DNA of 64,000 nt from Halicephalobus mephisto. Its lineage: Eukaryota; Nematoda; Chromadorea; Rhabditida; Panagrolaimidae. Where the stretch lies: contig SWDT01000768.1 of NCBI GenBank assembly GCA_009193035.1, forward strand, positions 1-64,000. Reading direction: 5' to 3'. The notes beneath the pieces are model-generated. The model worked only from the letters and a program-made list of their open reading frames with translations. It ran no database searches and had not been told where the DNA came from. Below, one piece after another: positions 22,911 to 33,269 of the stretch. Positions within the stretch are counted from its first letter, which is position 1, and each line of letters opens with the position of its first letter. Made by a program: the position numbers and the translations under genes.

Positions 22911-24451
22911 TCAACGAAAAGCAAATGGTTCTGGCCAAGGGTCACTCTCGTAATCTGATTCTGGCACTTCTTGATTTTCTTCCTCTTCACTGCTGTCAGA
23001 TGAATCGCTTGTATCGTTATTTGGTTTCTTTCCTTTGTTTTTCTGCTTTTGTGGTGCCGTCGACCTCTTCAGTTCGGATAAGGCAAGAGGATATGTAATT
23101 GTATCATATTCGTCTTTGTATGTAAATAAATGACTTCTGGATTCCTGCAGTTGAATATTCTTCTCCTCAAATTCAGCAGTCGAGTCAAGTAAATTGAAAG
23201 AACAATTAACTGTGGAACTAGAGCGTTGTTCAATATATGGGACAAATTCCTCATCATTGTCAGCGCATATTTTCTCCTGTTCAATTTCCGGGAAATGTAA
23301 GAGTTCATCGATTCCATAAGATGGATCTGGCCCCCATTTTAGAAGTTGCTTATGAGCTCGGAGTTTATTTTTCTGCTTCCGAACAGAGTCGATAACTGTC
23401 CTCATGTCCATTGTGAACTTGACTTCAGAATCTCCTCCTTTACTCTTGATTTGAACGAGACGAGCTTCTTTCAGAACTTTTAGCAGAAAAGTGTCCTGGA
23501 TCCCGGTTTCTTCTTCAAGGAGTTGGATGCTGAATGGCTGATTTTCCATTTGCTGTTCTGGATTCTTCTTCCTTTCCTCCAAGGCGAATTTAAAAGCGGT
23601 AGCATATATGGCATCAAGAATATATCTGGAATACAGAATATCGGCAGCGTCAGAGAGTGGATATTCCGGTCCTCCCGGAAGGTTTTCCACCCTACTTAAC
23701 AAAAAACCTGAAGTTGATCACTAGTATCCGATTACGTAATTTTTGTACTTACTAAAATCGATTAAAAATCTTCCATAACCAGATCCATGATAACAAGGCA
23801 TAACCAGTAGGCAGCAGAGATTACATGTTCCGTGACGGTATTTTTGTTTTGAGAAATATCCTAGAAATGAATAATGAGATCCTTGATCGATTCTTTGAAA
23901 TAATGCGTAGAAATAAAAGGGTTCAATATCTTGAAGAAGGCATTTATGTCCAATGAAGCAGGCTCCCAGTATGCATAGAGTTTTGCAGAAAGACTTGTCC
24001 CGGAATCCACAGCACTCAAAGACGCTGATTCCCTTGTCGATATCCCTGTAAATCTCCTTTCCCGGCATCGTTATAGGTAGACAAGACTCCATGTGAGCGT
24101 TGAGGTGGGTTCTTTCATTGTAATACTCAAGACATTGTGAACAAAAGTAAAGAGTTGAACTGTGGGCTTTGAGGTGAGGAACAGGAACTCCATGGGCTGT
24201 TCTCATCGCTGACGAGTTCATGAAGATAAATTGAGGCGAGTGATATTTGGGATTCATCGTCTTGGAAATTCTATCTTCAGCGAGCTAAAAATCAAAATTC
24301 TACTTTTAAGAATTTCGGAGAATCCTACTTTCTCACTCCTGGAGAACAGTTTCTTAATAGGGACTCCATTGGCACTACTCCTGGTGAAAATCCGTTCTTT
24401 TTTGTTATCTGTAATCCATTGGCCACTTCTCTTCGGTCTTTCTGCTTCCAT
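22911..24451 (-). CDS. Divergent MYST-family histone acetyltransferase
   Basis: Three exons. The start at 24451 follows directly after ATTCAG, a likely spliced-leader site. The protein begins MEAERPKRSGQWITDNKKER. It then has the MYST zinc finger (FCSQCLEYYNERTHLNAHME plus SC), and the core with SHYSFLGYFSKQK, CNLCCLLVMPCYHGSGYGRF and LSRVENLPGGPEYPLSD. MYST enzymes transfer acetyl from acetyl-CoA to histone lysines. The catalytic Glu in the VEN segment and the core Cys are present. The acetyl-CoA loop, usually QRxGYG, reads HGSGYG here. About 420 residues in all; there is no chromodomain or PHD finger, and the C-terminus is Ser/Asp/Glu-rich (DSSDSSEEEENQE). The closest paralogue type (Tip60, MOF or MOZ) cannot be settled. 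Confidence 0.88.
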
Positions 24452-24477
24452 CTGAATTGGATGAGAACCCTGGTCGT

Positions 24478-24489
24478 TTCATATATGAC
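24478..24489. repeat. One-mismatch copy of TTCATATATGAA before the MYST gene
   Basis: TTCATATATGAC lies 27 bp upstream of the MYST start codon, in what would be the outron removed by trans-splicing. Eleven of twelve bases match the intronic palindrome. Confidence 0.5.
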
Positions 24490-24787
24490 ATCATTTTCTA
24501 CCCAAAAGTAAACGAGATAACTTGGACAATCAAACCGTTACGAATACTTTCTCATATTCTATAATGCATTTTATTGTATAAAAACCATTCAGAAATTGCA
24601 CACTCCTTGTCAGGAGAATACAGTACGAAAGTGGGAATTTTAAAGGTTCAGATCAAGTAGGAATTTGATTAAAACTTTCACCGAATTTCAAATACACGGA
24701 TATGGTTCCATTATGATTATCAAAGTTGTCCCGAATTCGGATCAATGACCTGTATAGATTATGGATTATTCACGGATGTACACAAAG

Positions 24788-27700
24788 TCAGTTGTCTTCT
24801 GATTGCATGAGTTGTTGTTTCTCAGAAGGCAGACCTATTTCTTCAGCTGCCTTTGCCCTCTTAGGGCTTGGGTTTTCCTTTTCGTTCAGAACGGCAATCT
24901 CTGGTTTCGATTCTGTATTGGTGCACAACAAAGACTAAATGAGTGGAGATTAAATGAAGTCAAAGTAGTAAATTAAGACTTACAACTTGATTCGCAAGTT
25001 CGATTTCTTCAATCGGCTTGGAGTCACGTTTCTTCTTTTCATTTAGTTCTTTTTGTTTCTTGTGGAATTTTTCTCTTTCCTTGTCCCTCGCTTTAATCAT
25101 CTTCTTGGTAATGATCTCAGGCTTTTCCGGTTTCTCGGAATGAGTCAAGTCTTGTAAAGTGAGCATATTGAATCGACCACCTTCGCCATCTTCCCCAATG
25201 TCGCAGAAGCCGTCCATCTTCCCTGGGGCGCCGAACCCTTGCTTGTAGTATTCCAAATCGTCCTCCTCATTCACAAGCAACTCCAATTCTTTGAGCATTT
25301 TGTGTTTCCGAGCCTCTTCCTCGTCTTCATTGTAAGTAAAGTCATAATCTTCATCCTCAATGTCATCAAAGTTCTGAACAACGAAACATTTTTCAAATAC
25401 AGCCATCTGCAACGAAAGCAAATTAAAACTGAATGAAATTCATTTAAAGACTTACTCCTTGTTCCCTGATGGCTGGGAAATCTTTGAAACAGTTGTCTAT
25501 TGTAGACTTCAAATGGAGAACAATCTGATAGAAACAAGGACGATCTCTAGGGTCATATTTCCAACAAACTCTCATTAGATCGTACCAGAAATCAGGACAA
25601 CCCATTGGACGAACAAGAATATTTCTTTTAACACCTATGTAGTTGAATACTTGATCATTGCCCAATCCAGCGTAGGGTTGTTGACCTAGGGTCAGCATTT
25701 CATAAAGCACAATACCGTATGACCAGACGTCCGATTTGACTGTGAATTTTCCGTCTTTGAGGGATTCTGGAGCCATCCAACGAACCGGCATCAATCTCTT
25801 TCCGGCTGGTTTGTAGTATTCGTGATAATAGATATCTCTAGCCATTCCAAAGTCTCCGATTTTGACTGTTTCATCACTGGAGACCATACAGTTCCTAGCA
25901 GCAAGATCCCGATGACAGAACTTCAGGGATTCCAGGTAAGCCATGCCGTCAGCTATTTGTGTGGCCCACTTGAAATAACTAATCATTGAAGGTAAAGGGG
26001 CATTGTCAACATTTTCCTCAGAATCCGGTCTTCTTGCTCTCAAGTAATCTCTCAAGTTGCCTAAGTCCATCATCTCCATCACTACTAACACTGGTTGACC
26101 GTCGGAAACAACTCCATAAAGTTTCACGATGAACGAAGTATTGAATTGCTTCATCACACTGGCTTCAATCAAGAAATGAAGACGTTCAGCATTAGTAGCA
26201 CATTCCGGAACTGTTTTGATAGCACACTTCCCAAACTTGACACCACAAACAGATGTGATGTTGTTCCCAGTTCCCCTGAGAACTTTTCCGAAAGTTCCTC
26301 GTCCGATTTCCTCGTGAAGAACTAAGTCTTCTCGTTTCAACTCCCACTCGTCAGTTTTGTAGACGTCCAATTGTGACAAATATTCTGGATTGGCAGAAAT
26401 CGTCTGTCGAAGGTATTCTTGAACTTTTTTCCCGAAATGTCTTCGAATGTAACGATAGATGATCAAACCAGCGGCAATAAGAACCAATAAAATGCCAGAA
26501 GTAATGTAGAGAGCTTTGTCCCATGTCAGCCATCCGGGAACGTAGACTTCAAACAACTCCATCAATATCGTACTTTCACTAGCACCAGCTAAAGTAACTG
26601 ACCGGATATCCAATGAATAAATCCCATTGTTCAATCCAGAAAAAACAACTCCTTTGTTTTCCAAATAATCATTCAACCACACACATTGTTCTATTGGTGT
26701 CTAAAAATAAGATTAAACCTCTTTCTCAATTCATGAAAACTTACATTTCCACCGTCTTGCCATACTTTCACTCGGAAGGCTAGCAGGAGACCATTCGGGA
26801 ATTCTGGAACCTTCCATGAGATATTTCTTCCATCTGCTCGACTTTCTGATCCATATCCGGAATAATTCTCTTCCACAACTATGGTGTCTGGATCAATCAT
26901 GTCATTTTCCACTACAAATAGAAGGGATTAAATCATATAACCACTTTATGTACTAATTGGATTTTTGTTTTTTGACGTGTAAGGAATCTGATAAGATATC
27001 CATCTAGGATTTCACCTGAATCCGTATGGTAAAAATTGATTAAAATTATAACGAATACTTTGGAAGAAAATGTTTACAAACTGTTTCATAAAAAGTACGA
27101 ATCGAGATCAAAAAATTGACTCGCACTACTTTATCTTTGAGAAAAGGCCTGACTCTCGCTCAATGTAAAAATTAATTTTTGATCACAATACCTTTCCAAA
27201 TCTCCCCACTTCAACAAATATCTTAATTTTCCCTAATTTGTTCTTTTTACTTTTGTCTGATTCAGATTCTTCATTAATAGTTCTCTGTTAATATTATACA
27301 CTTTAGGCGAACCCCAGTTTTGTTAATAAAATCGGAAATCATCACTTTTTCGATACTATGTTAACAAGAATTTCTCGAATCTCCTGGAAAATTCCAAGAT
27401 CTTTAGTTTCAGATCCTGATTCTCAAAGTTGTTACTAGATTCTGGAATCCTTTAGAAGGTTATGAGATTTGTGAAGATTCCAGAACCTTCTATTGGATTC
27501 TAGAAACTACAGAATTCCGATTTTGTTTTAGTTTTAGAAGCTTACAGATAGGATCAGTTCTTATCGAACGAGTGGCAGTCTGACTAGAACAGTAGTTCTC
27601 TTTAGCAGTGACGTCCTGACACGCAAATACGTGGATAGTGTACTCAGTAAAGTGATTCAAGTCACCGATGATTATCCGGTTCCCCGTGACGTTCACTTGT

Positions 27701-30700
27701 CCTTGAGAAGAATTTTTGTTTCGAGCGATCGCAATATTCGAAAAGTCCATGACGGGATGCTTCTCTGATTCATTTCCCTTGTCTGCTGAAGGTTCAATAA
27801 GACTTCGGATACTTCGTTTCTTTGGAGATTTCGATGGACTAAAAGTAATCAATTAGATAGGAAAACAAAATTTAAAAAAGAACAAAAGAAAAAAGATTAA
27901 AGCAAAAACGGCAATTAGTGGGACGGAATTATTAGGAAATTAGTGCAAAAGACAGCCATGGATCTCATTACGTGATTAATTCCCCTTCTGGAACTCCATC
28001 GATGATTTGTCGGAGATTATGAGATATCATCCGTTTTGAATGTTGATGTCGCTTCATCCTATGTTGCTTCTGGACTCCAAATTCTTGATTGCCTCCGGTC
28101 ATAGCTCTGACGTAATCATGGCAATGTCTCGGGTCGTAACTTATTTCACAGCTAGACGGAAACAAACAATAATCTTATTAAAAGACCTATTAATTCACCC
28201 CAAAAATAAGAATTCACTGCATTCCCAATGCCAACTAAACTCAATTATTCAATTACGAAAATGAACTTACTTTTGAACAAAAACAATATTTTGAACGGCA
28301 TTCTCGAATTGGGCTTTCTCAAGACGAGCATCTGTGTCATCGACGTCGATCATATCTGCGCTGTTGAAGTTGACTTCGTTCTCAGACTTGTCACATTTAC
28401 AACATCCTTTATCCGCTGGACATGTGTCCACATCGACGTCTGGATCCGTCGTGGAAATTGTAGACATCAAAGAAGTTGAATGGCGGGCTAGAATCATAAA
28501 TTACAGGTAGAAATCCAAAGGAAACTTACATTTGTCAATGCAAGGGTTCTGAGTGACAGAAGAAACAGAATCTGGATTCACAGTCCAAGCTACAGTGTAA
28601 TGCGTAATTATACCATTAGGCTTCGACGGAGGGTCCCATTCAAGGTAAATTTGATTTGGACCTCGAGATAGGATGTTCCGAAGCCTGGGAGGATCAGGAC
28701 GGCCAAAATTCGTTTTTACGAATTGAATCTTGGAGATGGCATTTCTGGCTCCTGGATGATTGACTAATCTTGTCTGAACGTAGAAGGCATACAGAGTGTT
28801 TGGTTCTGCAGGAACCATTTCTCCACTAACCGTCTCCGAATCAGCATTCACGAACTGCATCTGCCAAGAATCCGCACAAGCCGATCTGTCGTCATCAATG
28901 CTCATTTCTGGGTCCTCTTTATCGACTTTCTTGTAGAATACTTGATAGCCGAGGAACTTTCTCTGATCCATATCTGTTGTGTTGAACTTGCTCCATTTGA
29001 GCATAAACCCGAAGGACATCACATCATGGACTTCGACTTCAAGGGGAACTTCATCACAGACAGCTTTATCCCCGTTACTGAAGAATGAGACATCGTTATC
29101 GGTGATATTATTTTCCAGCCCAACGTGTTCCAGGAAAGTCTTGATTTTGTGGTAGCAGAGCATACGATTGTTCTGGAAGCTCACAATTCCATTGGAAATT
29201 TCGATTTTCTGTTTTTCAAGATGGAAGAGCTGTCTTAGATTCTGGTTTTCATAGACAACCAGAGCAAAACGACCATGATACAGATTCTGGCCGTGAATTT
29301 TCCTCAAATTTTTGAACATATGAAGAGAAGTAAACGCTGGAGAGAATCTAATCAACAGATATCCGGTGATCTCTTCAATGTCCCCAAAGGCTTCAGTGAA
29401 CTTCTCTGCACTGATTGTCTCGACTCCGATCTTGATTTCAACTTCCAAATTCCCTTCGACAATGTTACATTTCGAAAGTTTCAGAGCTTCCCCAATGGAA
29501 TCAATTGTGGTCCCACGGCACTTCTTCGGACAATACCCAGGACAAGCGTTGCAGATTCGTCGGTCGTGTTCATCTATAAGGATTAGCTTTATCTCCATGT
29601 TTATGGACAAATAATACCTTCTTGGTATCCAGGAGGGCAGTCGTAATGGCATTTGCCATTGAAGGGCTTCCACACAAGCTGGTCTCCATTTTTAGTCGAA
29701 GCTGTGACTGGAGGTTTGTTATTACACTCTTCTTTAGTCACACATCGACTTCCAAGTTGTTCATACATATTAGGAGGACATTTTTTGAGACAAACTCCGT
29801 TGTTCTCGACGTGACGACAAGCATAACAACTCGCTGAGTCGTTAGGCTTCTCGCATCCTCCAATACACTCATGGTGGCATTTTTCACCACTAGGACTGCA
29901 TCCAGGTCCGATAGTCCCGTTGATATTCCGATGATGTGGACAAACTAAAAGCAATTAATATATGAAGCACGATTTTAGAAAAACGTACAAGCTTGACACG
30001 TAGTCTCGTTCCAGCAGGACATGACGTCTTCGGATCTGTAACATTGGGTTGGATCCTTGACATTGCAGCCTTCGCGTTCCAGGCATTTGTGGGTGGAAAG
30101 CTGGTTTCCACTGTAGAAGGCTTGTTTCGTGCCTGTCTCCACAATGACATCCCTGATTTTCCCTATTAAAATAGCTTCCCAGTTGATGAATCTGGCGTAA
30201 CACAGCTTGGCGTTCTCAGCAATCCTGACTCCGCCGTTCCTGATAATTGTCAACTTATCAAGACCAATGTTCAAAAGATCTGGGTTTTGATAAATAACTA
30301 ATGCATAGTTCATGATAAGGGAATGACCTCCTATTATCCGTAGATTTGGAAACATCTTCCCAAGAGATGTCAATCCATTCACCTGAAAGATGAGTATGCA
30401 TCCCGTAATTTCCTTGAGATTCTCGAAGACCGGGAATTCGTCATCAGTGTGGTTTTTTCCCGTAATCATCGACATTGAGAAGTCGCCTTCGAGAATAGTA
30501 CACTCTTTATATAAAGCCCATGTGGTATTCGAGTTTTTCTTGCTGAAGCCCGTATTCGGCTCATTTCTGATGTCGATCATCCCACAACGTCTTTCAACTT
30601 TGCCATCGACGACCTAAAGCATTGTTCATATATGAAACGGATGAGTTCATGTAAAACTCTTACCGAAATATGAATGATCAGCAAAAATACAAAGCAACGT

Positions 30701-30738
30701 TGAAGAAATACGGAGAAGTGCTCCATTATCGCAACCAT
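24788..30738 (-). CDS. daf-2: Insulin/IGF receptor tyrosine kinase (DAF-2 type)
   Basis: Complete receptor on about ten exons. The start at 30738 gives a signal peptide (FLQRCFVFLLIIHIS). In order come the first L domain (ENLKEITGCILIFQVNGLTS), a furin-like Cys-rich region (CHHECIGGCEKPNDSASCYA), the second L domain (MFKNLRKIHGQNLYHGRFAL) and FN3 domains (RPDPPRLRNILSRGPNQIYL). A likely furin site, RMKR, follows near 28030. The membrane span is LYITSGILLVLIAAGLIIY, with a juxtamembrane NPEY docking motif. The kinase has GRGTFGKV, AIKTV, HRDLAARN, DFGMARDIYYHEYY and APESL, so it should be active. The tail is acidic (EDEDYDFTYNEDEE) and ends at 24788. In nematodes this receptor controls dauer formation, metabolism and lifespan through PI3K. 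The largest intron seen, about 26913-27546, holds repeat family A copy 2 and TTC/GAA repeat. Confidence 0.96.
26954..27255. repeat. Dispersed repeat family A, copy 2 (intron of daf-2)
   Basis: Near-identical to 11859-12156 in the same orientation. It differs by an extra TTT in a T-run near its left end and a few substitutions. Both ends are abrupt, with no similarity outside the shared block. Confidence 0.9.
30625..30636. repeat. TTCATATATGAA palindrome in daf-2 intron 1
   Basis: A perfect 12-bp palindrome within the roughly 50-bp intron that follows the signal-peptide exon. A one-mismatch copy (TTCATATATTAA on the minus strand) lies at 29953-29964 in a later daf-2 intron. Confidence 0.85.
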
Positions 30739-31628
30739 TAGATGTTCCGAGCGGTAGATGAATCGTCAAGTCCACGAATACCCATAATATCCTGAAAACT
30801 CATAATTAAAAACGCGGAAGTAACATTCACTTGTTTCCCAGGAAATAAGAAAAGCGGATCTTAAATCTATTCAAGAAAACGACAATAATTTTTAAAAATA
30901 AATATCATGTTTCGCTGAAACAATTATTGCCTTCTCTCAACAACCATTCGTAATGAATGTTGGGATTTAATGGGAGTCATGGTATCCTTAGATATGGGAC
31001 TAAGTCGGATTAATAGGACGGTGTGAAAAAATTAGATAAAGTCCGGATTAATAATACCTTAGCAACCAGTTGGATATCTTCCTATTCACATAAAATTAAA
31101 GAAACAAGTAAAGATAAATTTATAATGAGAACTACAGGATTTCAGTCTTTGGATGAATAAATATGTCAACCTCTAAAAAACGACTATTTAATGAGATTCG
31201 GTGCAAAAATGAAGTCATTATATTCAATTCGTTCATGTTGACTACCAAGAAGAGCTAACAAAAAAGAAACACAACTGCATCCCATCTCTCGATAGAACGT
31301 TGCCAGCAAGCCCGCCAACTGCATTCATTGTACATTTTGGCCGCCATGTTCGTCACGTTTTCCTTGGGGTTTAACTGCGCGGAAGAAAATAACAATTCAT
31401 CGCAGATAAAGAGATTAAAAAAATCTAGATGTTTCTGTTAAATCGTGGTCTTGTGATTCAGACCAAAAACGATATAAATATTTTGCTTTTAAGATTTATC
31501 TTTTTCTTTATCTCCGTCAGAACTAAGTCTTACATAAAGATATGTGCGAAAATCAGCACAAACCACATATGGCACTAACAATTAAAAGTTTAGTTGTGAC
31601 CTAAAATAAACTTTTCTTGCCTAAGATT
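30739..31628. other. Intergenic: daf-2 upstream region and BCKDH E1-alpha 3' flank
   Basis: No gene recognised. It should contain the daf-2 promoter. A GC-richer patch lies near 31265-31380. Confidence 0.4.
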
Positions 31629-33132
31629 TCACTGGAAGCTCTCAATCGGATAATGATTGCCGTATTTCTTCAAATGGTCCTTCATCTCTTGGCGTTGCTG
31701 TTGGAGATGCTTTGGCAGATCCTTGTAAACGTCATTGAATAACTCATCTGGTGGGAGTTTCTTGACCTTCTCGGCTTCGCTGAAAGCCTTGAGGACGTTC
31801 TTACGAACTTCAGCAACCCATGTCTTATCGTCTTCAGAGGACCACCATCCTTTCTTTTCCAGGTACTTGCGGAAACGAACAATTGGATAGTCTTTTTCAG
31901 TCCATAATTCAACTTCTTCTTTAGAGCGATAGGCAGAGGAGTCATCAGACGTTGAATGATGTCCAATTCGATAGGTCATGGCTTCAATAAGAACAGGGAC
32001 GTTCTGGGTTGCGAGTTCGCGAGCAGCTTTCGTTGCATTATAGACGGCGAACAGGTCATTTCCGTCAACACTAAACTCAGAATCAATAATGGAGACAAAA
32101 ATAATCGAGATTTACCGAATAGTATGCAAACCGTAACCAGGGCCCTTTCCAGCAATTCCATCTCCACCATATTGCTCACTAGTAGGAGTACTAATGGCGT
32201 AACCGTTGTTCCGACAGAAAAAGACGATAGGAACTTTTAGCGTGGCCGCAAAATTGAAAGCAGCATGGGCATCTCCTTCCGAGGCAGCTCCATCACCGAA
32301 GTAAACACACACGATACGCTTCGAACCTTCACGCTTGAATGCATAGGCAGACCCAACAGCTTGAGGCATCTGAGTAGTGAGCGGGGAGCTGATTGTAACA
32401 TAATTGTGTTCCGCAGAACCGTAATGAACTGGCATTTGTTTACCTTTCCCTAAAGATTGATATAGGAATATCAATAGTTATAATAAAACCACACCGAAAT
32501 CGAGAGCGTTGCCATAACATTGGTTCATGAACTGCTCCAGAGGGAATCCACGCCACATTAGTACTCCTGCTTCACGATATTGTCCGTATACTAAATCTGT
32601 GTCTTCCAGAGCAGCGGCCGATCCAATGTGATTAGCCTGAAGGATATAATGACTTCACAACCCCAAGGATACAAACCAACCTCTTCCCCGAAATTCGTCA
32701 TGTAGAAGGAAATACGCCCTTGACGCTGGGAATCGTAGAGAATCTTATCCATAGTGTTCAATGCGGTCATGTCACGGTACATTTTAACGGCAATATCCTG
32801 AAATAAAAGGGATTATATTGCTATAAAAGGAAGAGGATTTACCTTAGGCAAGTTCGGATCCTGAGAAGGGTCGACGAAATCCCCCTCTCCATTGGTCGCA
32901 CGGTAAATAGGAATAGCTTCCATCTTTGCAGAATCGATGATTTCCAACTTCTCAGTAAATCTGGCCTGTAATCGATATGTGAAATCAGATAACAAGATTT
33001 ACAACGAACTTTACGATGTCCAAGGTACTTTTCGGAAAATTCTTCGAGTCTAAATTCATCAGAAGATTTGGTGGAGTAGAACCGACATTGCTTCTTCAAC
33101 AAATTTAGGTAAAAAAGTCGACGAGTCAGCAT
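31629..33132 (-). CDS. bckd-1A: Branched-chain 2-oxoacid dehydrogenase E1 alpha subunit
   Basis: The start at 33132 gives [20 protein letters not shown], a good mitochondrial presequence. An in-frame Met further upstream (33252) looks less likely. The protein then reads [20 protein letters not shown], followed by [13 protein letters not shown]. The thiamine pyrophosphate motif is [11 protein letters not shown]... followed by [10 protein letters not shown]. The regulatory phosphorylation loop [16 protein letters not shown] is fully conserved. The E1 alpha-beta tetramer decarboxylates the 2-oxoacids of Leu, Ile and Val in the mitochondrial matrix, and kinase phosphorylation of that loop switches it off. 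The stop is at 31629-31631. Introns are short, with one near 32110. Its start lies 137 bp from the divergent valyl-tRNA synthetase start. Confidence 0.95.
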
Positions 33133-33269
33133 CCCGAAGCAGTTTGGAAGAGAAGTAAACGTCTCAAAGTAGTTTGAAACAGAAAGTAACACTTGGATAG
33201 GAATGGGAAGACGCGTTTCGCCAAAAGTGTTTATATCAAGAGTTTTGCTCAACTATTCAAAGTTTCCTG
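33133..33269. promoter_or_regulatory. Putative bidirectional promoter
   Basis: Only 137 bp separate the divergent start codons of the BCKDH E1-alpha and valyl-tRNA synthetase genes. Both products look mitochondrial, so shared control is plausible. I see no TATA box. Shared regulation is inferred from spacing only. Confidence 0.5.
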
